This document shows positions 8,984-17,954 of a stretch of DNA of 64,000 nucleotides, piece after piece. The notes under the pieces are model-generated. The model worked only from the letters and a program-made list of their open reading frames with translations. It had not been told where the DNA came from and searched no databases. The stretch is from Leptospira sp. WS39.C2. GTDB taxonomy: Bacteria; Spirochaetota; Leptospiria; Leptospirales; Leptospiraceae. The DNA is taken from NCBI RefSeq assembly GCF_040833965.1, contig NZ_CP162142.1:3020001-3084000 (forward strand), written 5' to 3'. Within the stretch, counting starts at the first letter, position 1; each line of letters opens with the position of its first letter. Made by a program: the position numbers and the translations under genes.

Positions 8984-11167
8984 ATGGACTCTCAATGGAA
9001 ACGTTTCTGGGAAACTGGCCTCTTCCCTTCACTTGAATTTAGCCTAAGCCTATCCATCGGTTATGTTCTCTCTTTATTTTTTTATGTTGCTGGATCAGAA
9101 TTATCACTTATTGACAGGACTGACACAGCTTATCCCATCTTACAAGCGCTCATTGCTATTTTCTTTGCTGCAGGTTTTATTTACAGAAAATACAAACAAA
9201 ATTTTCCATTTAGCTTTAGTTTGTCGCTTCTCACTCTTGCATTAGGACAAGTAGTTTGGCTATTGTCAGGTAATACTTCTGAATTTCTGATAGATTACAT
9301 ATTTTCATTTGAACTTGTTTTAATAGGAGGGATCCTATCCGCTTTTTCGATTGGCATTTACGGAGGTTCCTTAAAAGACTTTCGTTTTTTAAGTTTTACA
9401 TTGGGAGTAACGGTCTTTACGTTTTATTCTCTTTTCGAACCAAATCAAAATTATTCCATCAAAGTATTGTTAGCTATCTTATATATCCTATTATCATTTT
9501 ATTTTTTCAGCACCTTATTCCAACAAAATCCAATATCAAGTAAATTTTACAAAATTAGATCCAAGATCGGAAAACATCCGTTATTTGCGCCATTTTATCG
9601 ATCAAGTTTATCTTTACTGATAGCTTACTGTATATTACATTTATATTTCCAACCTGGTCCAAAAATTCCATTGATATTATCTATTTCGTTTGCTGTAACA
9701 TTCGGAAGGGTTTTATCTCTGTTAGGTGGCTTAAAAAAAGAGACCAAGGCAGTTTTTTTAATCGGTCGAGTTGCAATACTTTTTGCTTTTTTCTTTTTCA
9801 TATACCAAACCTATTGGAGTTCCTTTTATATCGCCTTGTGTATCATCAACGGTTCAATTGTAGGCTTTTTTAAACCAAACAAGACACCTTACAAAGAATA
9901 TATGATGATAGGAATGGAAACAGGAATTTATTTAGGATTATCCTTCCTTTTATATTTTTGGAATTTACCAATGGGGATCAGAACACTTACTGCACTATTG
10001 TTTGTTCCTGTTTTAATGTATCCTTATTTGTTGCAAAAACATATCGTCAGAATGCCCCGGATTTTAATGTTAGTGGGAGCAAGTTTGATTGTCATATTTT
10101 TCTTTTCTCCTCCTACAATCAGAACCAATATCCCTTTTTCAAAAAGGGAAAACTTTGATCCTATTCCGTTTTCTATTACAAATTTGAATTTTAATGAAGA
10201 GGATTACATTTTTTATAAATCGGTATTGCCCTTTCCATCAAATCCATTCCTACCAAAAAGATCTGAAATCAAAGGCAAAACAGTTGTGCTTGGACTTAGT
10301 TCGAATCAATCACAAATCATTTCCTATATAGAACGTTTGAGTGAAGAAGGACATCCATTTTTAATCATTACAACTCGTAATAAATCAAATCAATTTCACC
10401 ATATCAATGCTCTATCATTATTAAGCAGAAAATCATATTGGAATTTTGATATCTATTACCCAAACTATTTAAACCAAAAAATAAATTTCACATCAACACT
10501 TCCAAATGATTGGAAATTAAAATATTTTACCGAAAAACTAGACAACCTCTCCTTTTTAGAAGTAGTTTCTGTCTTAGATTCAGTTCTAAAATATTCTACT
10601 GGTGATTTAAGAAAAGATGCCATGGAAATCAAACATCTATATTATGAATCATTTGCCGTTTATGCGAAGTTTTACCACAATATTGGACAGAATAAATTAA
10701 GCTTAGATGCAATTGCCTTGGCTAGAAAATTTGAAAACCCTAAACCAGATTTATTAAGAATAGCTTATAATAGTTTAAAATACACTACTCCTGAAGCAGA
10801 ATATATTCCAATTTTAGAAGATTTAAGTTTAGACACAGAATTTCAAGAGTTTGCTTGGAACTCTCTTATCCCTATGTTTGAATCGTTAGGTGACTGGAAC
10901 AATGCATTGAAAACAATGGGTCTATTAGAAAAATATTACCGGACAAATAATCAAATCGAACAAGCAAATGAACTAGAGTTATCTAAAGTTCGGTTATTCA
11001 TTAACCAAGAAAATTGGAAAGAAGTCGAACCAATTATATCCACTAGGTTACGAGAGAATCCAAATTCTGTGATTTGGGAACGTTTGAAAAATGAAATTTT
11101 TGAAAAAAAAGACTCATTGAGGCGAATGACAATTCGTCCAGATGCAAAAGAGGCAAGAATCCAATGA
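8984..11167 (+). CDS. Large polytopic membrane protein, helical C-terminal domain
   Basis: A 727-residue protein that I cannot place in a family. The first 370 residues hold about eleven hydrophobic segments. The rest is soluble; residues about 415-500 look alpha/beta, and about 560-715 are helical with a spacing reminiscent of TPR-like repeats. The next gene, a MotA-like stator protein, starts inside its stop codon (ATGA), so the pair is co-translated. This hints that the protein may work with the proton channel protein, for example as an unconventional partner in place of MotB or ExbD, but nothing in the sequence proves it. Confidence 0.7.
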   Translation: MDSQWKRFWETGLFPSLEFSLSLSIGYVLSLFFYVAGSELSLIDRTDTAYPILQALIAIFFAAGFIYRKYKQNFPFSFSLSLLTLALGQVVWLLSGNTSEFLIDYIFSFELVLIGGILSAFSIGIYGGSLKDFRFLSFTLGVTVFTFYSLFEPNQNYSIKVLLAILYILLSFYFFSTLFQQNPISSKFYKIRSKIGKHPLFAPFYRSSLSLLIAYCILHLYFQPGPKIPLILSISFAVTFGRVLSLLGGLKKETKAVFLIGRVAILFAFFFFIYQTYWSSFYIALCIINGSIVGFFKPNKTPYKEYMMIGMETGIYLGLSFLLYFWNLPMGIRTLTALLFVPVLMYPYLLQKHIVRMPRILMLVGASLIVIFFFSPPTIRTNIPFSKRENFDPIPFSITNLNFNEEDYIFYKSVLPFPSNPFLPKRSEIKGKTVVLGLSSNQSQIISYIERLSEEGHPFLIITTRNKSNQFHHINALSLLSRKSYWNFDIYYPNYLNQKINFTSTLPNDWKLKYFTEKLDNLSFLEVVSVLDSVLKYSTGDLRKDAMEIKHLYYESFAVYAKFYHNIGQNKLSLDAIALARKFENPKPDLLRIAYNSLKYTTPEAEYIPILEDLSLDTEFQEFAWNSLIPMFESLGDWNNALKTMGLLEKYYRTNNQIEQANELELSKVRLFINQENWKEVEPIISTRLRENPNSVIWERLKNEIFEKKDSLRRMTIRPDAKEARIQ

Positions 11168-11904
11168 TCCATTCAACACTACTAGGTATACTCGCAGCAA
11201 TTTTGTCTGTATTCGTTGCGATTTTAATTGAAGGTGCATCAATCCGATCCTTTTTTCATTTGCCAGCGATGCTGCTGATCGTTGGTGGAACGTTAGGTGC
11301 AACATTTGCATCTTTTTCTGTTTCGCAGATTTCGAAAGCAGTAAGAGACACTCGATTTGCTCTTCAAAAACGCAAGGAAACTGATATAAAACTTTTATTC
11401 TTTCGATTTTGGGAAAAAGCAAGAAAAGACGGATTACTTTCATTGGAAGACGAATCCAAAAAGCAAGATAATCAGTTTTTACAAAAAGGAATACAGTTGA
11501 TTGTTGATGGATCTGACCCGAGGACTATTGAGGAAATACTTTGGGAAGCACATGAAGAAAAAGAAAAGGAAGACATCAAATCTGCAAAAGTATACGAAAC
11601 GGCTGCTGGTTTTTCGCCTACTGTCGGTATCATTGGAACTGTACTTGGTTTAGTGACAGTATTAGAAAATTTAGATGGTGGGACGAAAGTTTTAGGCCAA
11701 GGGATAGCAACAGCATTCATTGCGACATTCTATGGAATCTCATTTGCCAATTTAATATTATTACCAATTTCTAACCAATTGAAGGTTGTTGCAAAAAGAG
11801 AAAGTAATGAACGTCAGGCGATTATGCGAGGAATTTTGTCATTACAATCTGGAGAAAACAGAAGGATTTTAGCAGAAAGAATTGATCCTTTTGTAAATGG
11901 ATAA
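11164..11904 (+). CDS. MotA/ExbB-family proton channel protein
   Basis: A 246-residue inner membrane protein of the MotA/TolQ/ExbB superfamily. The N-terminal pair of helices (about 5-22 and 31-51) is followed by a cytoplasmic loop with a charged segment (about 55-150), then two more helices with GFSPTVGIIGTVLGLV at about 148-163 and a second at about 180-205. The long loop between helices 2 and 3 and the PTVGIIGTVLGL motif favour MotA over ExbB. Its usual partner MotB, with a plug and peptidoglycan-binding domain, is not adjacent. It overlaps the preceding membrane protein gene by 4 bp. Confidence 0.85.
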   Translation: MIHSTLLGILAAILSVFVAILIEGASIRSFFHLPAMLLIVGGTLGATFASFSVSQISKAVRDTRFALQKRKETDIKLLFFRFWEKARKDGLLSLEDESKKQDNQFLQKGIQLIVDGSDPRTIEEILWEAHEEKEKEDIKSAKVYETAAGFSPTVGIIGTVLGLVTVLENLDGGTKVLGQGIATAFIATFYGISFANLILLPISNQLKVVAKRESNERQAIMRGILSLQSGENRRILAERIDPFVNG

Positions 11905-12031
11905 GATACGCGATTAAATCGTTCAACTAGTTTCTATCGAAGTATCAAGTCATTCTGAAATTGAATTTAAGTGATTGAGGAAAAAATCGATCCTCTGCGG
12001 GAATTGATTAAGAAATGAACTAAATTTCAAA

Positions 12032-12508
12032 TTATAGATTATTGATAAATTCGTTGGAAAGTAATCGATAATTTTTTATCAGATGATCCCAGTTTGATTG
12101 GTTCTGGATTTTGTTATGAACGATCAACTCAAGTAAAGATTCCGTAAACTTCAAATCGAGAGAAGCTGACATAGTATCTGGAATTATTTTTTTAAGAGCA
12201 TATTCTTTGGAGACGGATGTATTTTCAAAGGAGGATGGAAAGTGTTTTGTAAGAGTGGATTTTTCAATCAATTGTTCTTCTGATTCCCAAGAATTGGCTT
12301 CTACAATTCCATTTTCCAAATTCCAGATAGCATTTCCAAATTGATAAGAAGTAAAAACAACATGATTCGGTATAAAATTTTGAAATTTAATTTTTACCAT
12401 TCTTTCAATGAAATTAACTTTTAAGTAGGAACGTAAATAAACAGTGAGGGATTCGTTTTCAACAAGTTCTTCGTCTAAAACCATCATCTTTGTAAAACTT
12501 AAATTCAT
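12032..12508 (-). CDS. Hypothetical protein
   Basis: A 158-residue soluble protein with no signal peptide and no motif I recognise. The first half is predicted beta-rich, the second half helical. It starts 32 bp after the stop of the RlmK-like methyltransferase on the same strand, so it may be the second gene of that transcript. The start has no obvious ribosome binding site, and the methionines at residues 8 and 9 are alternatives. Function unknown. Confidence 0.6.
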   Translation of the reverse strand: MNLSFTKMMVLDEELVENESLTVYLRSYLKVNFIERMVKIKFQNFIPNHVVFTSYQFGNAIWNLENGIVEANSWESEEQLIEKSTLTKHFPSSFENTSVSKEYALKKIIPDTMSASLDLKFTESLLELIVHNKIQNQSNWDHLIKNYRLLSNEFINNL

Positions 12509-12540
12509 CGCAATATAGATTCCAGACTTTTCAAATATAA

Positions 12541-13536
12541 TTAAATTTTATTTACTTCGGTTGGTACGATGCAGAACAATTGGTGTATCTTTTGATCTCT
12601 AAAATCTTTGGGAATCGATTCTAATGTTCGATTGATACAACGATATCCTCGTTCTTTCCATTCCTCATCTTCCACTTCCATTTTGAATTTACGAAAATTT
12701 GTCGAAAACCAAATTTCACCGTTTTCAGAGAGAAATTTTGTTAACAATAACAAAAGTAAATTTCTATGTTTGGTTTGGACATCCCACTCCTCATACATTT
12801 TTTTACTGTTTGAAAAAGTGGGTGGATCTAAAAAAATTAAGTCGTATCTTTCTCGATTAGTTTTTTTTGCTTCTGCTTCTATCCATTGTAAAATATCAGC
12901 ATTTATAATTTGGTGATTGGAATTTTTAAATCCATTCCGTTCTAAATTTTGGTAAGCCCAATCACAATAGGTTTTAGATAAATCAATACTAGTTGTTTTT
13001 GTCGCACCACCTGACGCGGCATAAACGGAAAAAGCACCTGTATAAGAAAATAAATTTAAAAATGATTTATTCTTTGAGTTTGTTTTAATCCAAGATCTTG
13101 TGGTTCGATGGTCGAGGAATAAACCAGTATCTAAATAATCAGACAAATTAACTCTAAATTCTAAATTTGATTCATTTACCCAATGAAAATTCCCTTCAAT
13201 CGACAATTTTTCGTATTGATCAGATCCTTTTTGTTTTTTGCGCCTTTTTAAAAAAAGTTGGTTTTCCTGAATTTGAAAAACATTTTTTACAATTGTTTCC
13301 ATCTGAGCTAATCTAGCTTCATGATCAGTTTCAGCTTGAAAGCGCAATGAACTTTTATCATACAAGACAAGTCCACTCGGGTATTGGTCCAAGATACAAG
13401 GAACTTGGGGGATGTCTTCGGAATAAATTCGGTAACATTCAATATTTTCTCGTTTCGCCCATTTTTCGCGTTCTTTTTTTAATTTACGCAGGCGATTTTC
13501 AAACATTGTGAGGGCACCTAATCCTCGTTCGGTCAT
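12541..13536 (-). CDS. rlmK: Stand-alone RlmK-type 23S rRNA methyltransferase
   Basis: A 331-residue SAM-dependent methyltransferase. It matches, in order, the RlmK (C-terminal) half of the E. coli fused enzyme RlmKL: an N-terminal block MFENRLRKLKK...EKWA...IECYR, then NLSDYLDTGLFLDHR, the SAM-binding motif I NLFSYTGAFSVYA, and motif IV DPPTFSNSK. The E. coli domain makes m7G2069 in 23S rRNA. The RlmL half (m2G2445, with THUMP domain) is absent, so this organism has the domain as a separate protein. The ATG at 13536 has a good AGGA site; part of that leader comes from the end of repeat copy B. Confidence 0.85.
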   Translation of the reverse strand: MTERGLGALTMFENRLRKLKKEREKWAKRENIECYRIYSEDIPQVPCILDQYPSGLVLYDKSSLRFQAETDHEARLAQMETIVKNVFQIQENQLFLKRRKKQKGSDQYEKLSIEGNFHWVNESNLEFRVNLSDYLDTGLFLDHRTTRSWIKTNSKNKSFLNLFSYTGAFSVYAASGGATKTTSIDLSKTYCDWAYQNLERNGFKNSNHQIINADILQWIEAEAKKTNRERYDLIFLDPPTFSNSKKMYEEWDVQTKHRNLLLLLLTKFLSENGEIWFSTNFRKFKMEVEDEEWKERGYRCINRTLESIPKDFRDQKIHQLFCIVPTEVNKI

Positions 13537-13546
13537 GGTATCATCC

Positions 13547-13651
13547 TTTTTTGGAAGGGTTATTTAGGTAGACTTCCCCGCCCTACTCGAGACTGGGTGG
13601 GGTTATCCACCCGCCACCCAATACGCTCCATTTACCATACCACCCGAAAAA
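13547..13651 (-). repeat. Dispersed GC-rich repeat, copy B (inverted)
   Basis: About 105 bp, in opposite orientation to copies A and C. The core at 13575-13622 reads on the minus strand TTGGGTGGCGGGTGG, CCCCACCCA, then AGGGCGGGGA. The minus-strand copy opens with CTTTTTCGGGTGG and ends with CCAAAAAAGG, so the two ends are T-rich and A-rich as in the other copies. It fills most of the gap between the divergent rlmK-like and RNase H genes, and its A-rich end abuts the ribosome binding site of the rlmK-like gene. Confidence 0.8.
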
Positions 13652-13744
13652 GTCCTCTTTAAATCTTTTTCTAAGATTTTTTTTTCTCTAAGGTTCATGT
13701 TTTTGATTGGTGGGCGGAATCTCATAAAAAATAATGTCGGCTAT

Positions 13745-14158
13745 ATGTCCACAAAAGATACGACTTTCGTTTATTGTGATGGAAGCTCACGTGGGAATCC
13801 GGGTCCTGCTGCAATTGGTGTTTCCTTTCAAAACAATGATGGAAACGAATTTTTTTCTATCTCGGAAAAAATTGGAAATGCTACAAATAATATTGCTGAG
13901 TGGTGTGCGTTATCGCGCGGCATGGAAGAAGCAATCAAACAAAATATTAAAAAAATCAAATTTAGATTGGATTCTGAACTTGTCGTAAAACAAATGAAAG
14001 GTGAATACAAAGTAAAAAATAAAGATTTAATGGTTTTTAAGACAAAATGTGACTCACTAAAAATTTCATTTGAACATTTTGATATCCAATATATCCCACG
14101 CGAACAAAATGCACGAGCTGACCAACTTGCAAACTTTGCTCAAGATGCAAAAGCATGA
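13745..14158 (+). CDS. rnhA: RNase H type 1 family protein
   Basis: A 137-residue ribonuclease H fold protein. The four catalytic acids are present: D12 in YCDGSSRGNPGP, E52 in NNIAEWCAL, D76 in RLDSELV and D126 in NARADQLAN. It degrades RNA in RNA-DNA hybrids, for example R-loops and primer remnants. I start at the ATG at 13745 because the conserved domain begins right after it. An in-frame ATG at 13697 would add 16 residues, and a weak AGG precedes it, so it cannot be excluded. Length is short compared with E. coli RnhA (155) and it lacks the basic protrusion, like the archaeal/Bacillus YpdQ type. Confidence 0.85.
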   Translation: MSTKDTTFVYCDGSSRGNPGPAAIGVSFQNNDGNEFFSISEKIGNATNNIAEWCALSRGMEEAIKQNIKKIKFRLDSELVVKQMKGEYKVKNKDLMVFKTKCDSLKISFEHFDIQYIPREQNARADQLANFAQDAKA

Positions 14159-14517
14159 ATTTAGAAAAACTATACCCAACTCTTTTTTTACTTTTCATTT
14201 TGTTTCAAATGAATTGCAAACCTTCCTTTACAAAACAGTTTGATAAATTATTAGAAGAAGGAACGATATTTCAATCTGCTATTTTTTGCGAAAAAAACAA
14301 ACTTCACCTAGAAGAAAGAAAAACAGAATGTGAACAAGTGACAAAAGATGTAAAAAAAGAAATTGATTCCATCATCAATCGCAGATTAGATATGGGAATC
14401 TCACCTGTGATTATAGAACGTCACAAAGGTGAGGAAATTGAAGAATTTCTGAAAGTCCATACTCAAATGGGAATTCGGTATTGGGAAATCTGGAAATCCA
14501 ACGTGATTTTAGAATAG
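14155..14517 (+). CDS. Putative lipoprotein
   Basis: A 120-residue exported protein with a hydrophobic signal peptide ending in a relaxed spirochaete lipobox, FQMNC (Cys21). The mature part is mostly helical and charged with two further cysteines (C45, C59) that could form a disulfide. Its ATG overlaps the stop of the RNase H gene (ATGA), so it is translationally coupled to a cytoplasmic enzyme with no evident functional tie. Family not recognised. Confidence 0.75.
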   Translation: MNLEKLYPTLFLLFILFQMNCKPSFTKQFDKLLEEGTIFQSAIFCEKNKLHLEERKTECEQVTKDVKKEIDSIINRRLDMGISPVIIERHKGEEIEEFLKVHTQMGIRYWEIWKSNVILE

Positions 14518-14550
14518 ACAATCTCCGCCATTCTGCGATAACCAATTTAT

Positions 14551-14973
14551 ATGGCTGGTGATCCTTCTCAAATTCTCAAAAAAATTGGTCTCAAAGTTAC
14601 AAAAAATCGAGAACAAGTTTTATCCATTTTACAAGGATCCACAAGGCCTCTCAACCACCAAGAAATCATGGAAAAACTTCCGAAAGAAGAATCTTGGGAC
14701 CGAGTGACCATTTATCGCGCTTTATCAGATTTAGAAGAAAAAAATCTACTAAACTCACTTCACTCTACCGATCGAGTTACATACTTTGAACTGAAGTCCG
14801 ATGGCAATCATATTGTATCTGCAGCCCATGGACATTTGATTTGTAATGTTTGTGGCAAAATAGAATGTATTGATGATCCTTGGAATGGAATGCCTTCTTC
14901 AAAACAACTCAAAGGATTTACAACAGAATCCGTTGAAATTGTTTTTAGAGGTAAATGTAGAAATTGCCAATAG
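14551..14973 (+). CDS. Fur-family metal-dependent transcriptional regulator
   Basis: A 140-residue DNA-binding regulator. The N-terminal winged helix (about 1-80) has the Fur-type recognition helix with WDRVTIYRALSDLEE. The C-terminal half has the HGHLICNVCGKIECID segment (structural zinc CxxC and regulatory ligands) and a second zinc pair CRNC at the end. These features fit Fur, Zur and PerR alike; the sequence alone does not tell me which metal or peroxide is sensed. It is followed, with a 10-bp overlap, by the CCA-adding enzyme gene, so it is not next to an obvious target. Confidence 0.88.
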   Translation: MAGDPSQILKKIGLKVTKNREQVLSILQGSTRPLNHQEIMEKLPKEESWDRVTIYRALSDLEEKNLLNSLHSTDRVTYFELKSDGNHIVSAAHGHLICNVCGKIECIDDPWNGMPSSKQLKGFTTESVEIVFRGKCRNCQ

Positions 14974-16250
14974 ACTTTACTTCTTTAATTCCAACTTTTT
15001 ACAAACAACATCTTGAATTGATTGATTCTGCATTAAAAAATGCAGGTTTTGAATGTTATTTGGTCGGTGGTTCTGTTCGTGATTTAGTCATGAATCGAAT
15101 TCCAAAAGAATATGACCTTACAACCAATGCTGAACCGAAACAGATAAAGAAATTATTCCGCACTGTGATTGATACTGGAATTGAACATGGAACAGTAACT
15201 ATAGTTTTAGATAAAGTCAATTATGAAGTGACCACATACCGAATTGACAAAGATTATATTGATGGCAGACGGCCTGAACATGTAGAATTTGGAACTACAC
15301 TTCATGAAGATCTGAAAAGAAGAGATTTTACAATGAATGCTCTTGCGTATGATATCCAAACGGGAATACTTATAGATGATCACTTGGGTATTCAGGACAT
15401 ACACAACAAAATTATACGAACCATTGGAAACCCTATCAAAAGATTTACAGAAGATGGACTAAGACCAATCAGAGCTTTACGTTTTGCTAGTACATTAAAC
15501 TTTACAATCGAAGAAGAAACCAAAAGAGCAATTCATTTAACAAAACATATTACGAAAAAAATATCTTTAGAAAGATTCCAAGATGAAATTTTAAAATCTT
15601 TTTTAGGAGATAAACCTTCCAAGATGATTGAACTCTTAGTAGAAGAGAATATTTTTTCGATTTTTATACCAACTTTTCCCATTGATTTAAATCCGAATCA
15701 TATAACATTAAACAGACTGAATGAAATTCATAAAGATTTAGTAGGATTACAACTTGCTTATACATTTTTTTCCTTACTACCAAACTTAGATCAGAAAGAA
15801 CTAGAAAATCACCTGCGCACTCTAAAGTTTTCTGGACAAAATATCAAAGATTCCCTCTTATTTTTTGATCTCATCAGAAAATGGACGAACATTCCAAATC
15901 CAAATGATACAAACGAGTTTACTTTTAAAAAGGATTATTTAGCGCCTGTAAAACGACACTTTGCCAATCGCTATCAATTGGATGCAGAATTTTTTGAACG
16001 ATTGAGTCCAATTTTTGGATCCAACATAGAACGGATGGTTTCCATCTGGAATGAAAATCCACCCCTTTTACTCTCCGACTTAACGATTAACGGAAATCAT
16101 TTGAGCGAACATTTCCCAAATTTACCAAAAATCAAATTCGGAGAGGTTTTAAATTTCCTTTTAGATCTTGTTTTGGTTTCGCCTAAAGAAAATGAATTTC
16201 ACAATTTAATTACCCAATCTGCTGAATTTATAAACAAACTGTCCGAATAA
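14964..16250 (+). CDS. cca: CCA tRNA nucleotidyltransferase / poly(A) polymerase family
   Basis: A 428-residue class II nucleotidyltransferase that adds or repairs the 3' CCA of tRNAs (or, in some members, adds A only). The head domain has GGSVRD at 35-40, RRDFTMNALAYD and the EDGLRPIRALRF segment. The first acid of the catalytic DxD pair is Glu rather than Asp (E49-Y50-D51), a conservative change. The gene starts with TTG at 14964 inside the end of the Fur-family gene (10-bp overlap). The C-terminal body/tail domain is present, so it is full length. Confidence 0.87.
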   Translation: MPIDFTSLIPTFYKQHLELIDSALKNAGFECYLVGGSVRDLVMNRIPKEYDLTTNAEPKQIKKLFRTVIDTGIEHGTVTIVLDKVNYEVTTYRIDKDYIDGRRPEHVEFGTTLHEDLKRRDFTMNALAYDIQTGILIDDHLGIQDIHNKIIRTIGNPIKRFTEDGLRPIRALRFASTLNFTIEEETKRAIHLTKHITKKISLERFQDEILKSFLGDKPSKMIELLVEENIFSIFIPTFPIDLNPNHITLNRLNEIHKDLVGLQLAYTFFSLLPNLDQKELENHLRTLKFSGQNIKDSLLFFDLIRKWTNIPNPNDTNEFTFKKDYLAPVKRHFANRYQLDAEFFERLSPIFGSNIERMVSIWNENPPLLLSDLTINGNHLSEHFPNLPKIKFGEVLNFLLDLVLVSPKENEFHNLITQSAEFINKLSE

Positions 16251-16316
16251 GGACATTTCAGTAACGATTGGAGCGGACGTTTTGTTCTCTTTTTAATCAC
16301 ATTCAATCTTTTTTTC

Positions 16317-16339
16317 CGAATTTTACCCTTTAAAATTCG
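16317..16339 (+). promoter_or_regulatory. Perfect inverted repeat upstream of the porin gene
   Basis: CGAATTTT at 16317-16324 and AAAATTCG at 16332-16339 form an 8-bp perfect inverted repeat with a 7-base loop, about 90 bp before the porin start. It may be a protein-binding site or the remains of a terminator for the cca gene. There is no T run directly after it on the plus strand, so I do not call it a terminator. Confidence 0.35.
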
Positions 16340-16429
16340 ATTGGCACGATTTTTCTTCCCAATGACAGAGATTCCCATGCCAACCTGGTACACAACTTGC
16401 ACATCAAGTTCACATAGGAGAAATGGCAA

Positions 16430-17944
16430 ATGAGAAATAAATACACTCTATTAGCGACGATCGTTGCTACCTTATTTTCCCAGGCTTCCCTTTTTGCTCA
16501 GGATAAAAAGGAAAAGGATAAGTCTTGGTATGAGTTGGTAAATTTTTCCGGATATGTGGACGTATACTATAACTATACTTCAAATAACCGGCAAGGGGCA
16601 ACCCAAGATACTGCGGGAACATTTCACACTTACAACAAACAATTTGCTGTAAACGCTGTGAAACTCGCAATGGAAAAGTTAGCGGATAAAGATAGTCCAT
16701 GGGGTTTCCGTATTGATATGCAAAACGGACAAAACAACATGTACCAAGAACGTCCGTACCAAACTACGAACTCTCTTCATAACATGCAATTGTTACAACA
16801 AGCTTATGTGTCAGCTTACTTCCCTGTTTTAAAAGGGTTAACAGTTGATGCTGGTAAAATGGCAACACATATCGGTTTGGAGTTACTTGACTCAAAAGAT
16901 AACATTGCCTATACGATTGGTTATGTGTTCTTTAACACAATCCCCTTCATTCACACAGGTGCAAGAGCTAACCTCCAAATCAATGATCGATTGTCTACTG
17001 GTTTGTATTTATACAACAGTGCACAAGGAACTGGTTACACTGGAAATGGACAACAATTTGGTTATGTTGGTTTAGCTCCTTACGGCGATGCGGCAGGTGG
17101 ATCTAGTTTAACTAGCACACAACAACACGCTTATGCGGATGGTCCAAACCCTACTAGAGCGATTGGAACACAAGTGAAGTACGATGTGGTTCCAGATAAG
17201 TTTCAAGTAGTTTGGAACACATTGTCTGCAAACGATAACATCAAAGGTAGACAAGACAACAGCCTTTACTACTTAGAACAAGCAACTGGAACATCTTTTC
17301 CAAAACAATCATCATTCAAAACTGACCATTGGATGATTCAAAACTTGATTTTAATCTACAAACCAACTGACAAGTTGACTACGATCTTTGACTATACTTA
17401 TGGTGACAGATCTGGACAAACTAACACAGCGGCTTATGGATATGAAGCAGGTGGAGTCACTAAAAACAAATTAGATGCAGCTTTGCCTGGCCTTGTTCCA
17501 GCATTGGATCCTGGTTTAACTGCAGCAGGATTGACTGCCGATACGAACCTTTCTCGTGAAAACAGAGTTCGAAGAATTTACCAAACTTACCAAGTGCAAG
17601 CAAAGTATCAATTCACAGACTTTTTCGCACTAGGTTTCCGTTTTGAGTATTTGGATGACAAACGTTACGGTGGTTCACTTGTAGTAAACCCACCACTTTT
17701 TGCTCAAACACCAACAAATCGTTACGATCTTAAATTCCAAGATTCTATTGGAACTAGAGCGGTTAGTAACTATGGACAAATCAAAACCCTTACTTTCACA
17801 CCGACATTTAATCTCACTGAGAACCTCCAAGTGAAAGTGGATTTAAGAAGAGATTGGGGTCCTGGACAACAATTCGTAGATACATCTGGAAGACCAGCGT
17901 CTCACCAAAATGGTATCATCGTTGGTATGGTAGCTAAATTCTAA
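16430..17944 (+). CDS. Outer membrane beta-barrel porin (BBP2/OmpL-like)
   Basis: A 504-residue outer membrane protein with a signal peptide (about 1-23, cleaved after SLFAQ). The mature protein alternates polar and aromatic residues as in beta-barrels, contains repeated W/Y/F girdle residues, and ends in F, the usual C-terminal signal for the BAM complex. It matches the putative beta-barrel porin-2 family, with the N-terminal FSGYVDVYYNY strand and a WGFRIDMQ strand. A good AGGAG site lies 9 bases before the ATG. It is followed after a few bases by a small lipoprotein gene, and both are closed by a strong terminator, suggesting they act together at the outer membrane. Confidence 0.82.
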   Translation: MRNKYTLLATIVATLFSQASLFAQDKKEKDKSWYELVNFSGYVDVYYNYTSNNRQGATQDTAGTFHTYNKQFAVNAVKLAMEKLADKDSPWGFRIDMQNGQNNMYQERPYQTTNSLHNMQLLQQAYVSAYFPVLKGLTVDAGKMATHIGLELLDSKDNIAYTIGYVFFNTIPFIHTGARANLQINDRLSTGLYLYNSAQGTGYTGNGQQFGYVGLAPYGDAAGGSSLTSTQQHAYADGPNPTRAIGTQVKYDVVPDKFQVVWNTLSANDNIKGRQDNSLYYLEQATGTSFPKQSSFKTDHWMIQNLILIYKPTDKLTTIFDYTYGDRSGQTNTAAYGYEAGGVTKNKLDAALPGLVPALDPGLTAAGLTADTNLSRENRVRRIYQTYQVQAKYQFTDFFALGFRFEYLDDKRYGGSLVVNPPLFAQTPTNRYDLKFQDSIGTRAVSNYGQIKTLTFTPTFNLTENLQVKVDLRRDWGPGQQFVDTSGRPASHQNGIIVGMVAKF

Positions 17945-17954
17945 GGAGATGAAA

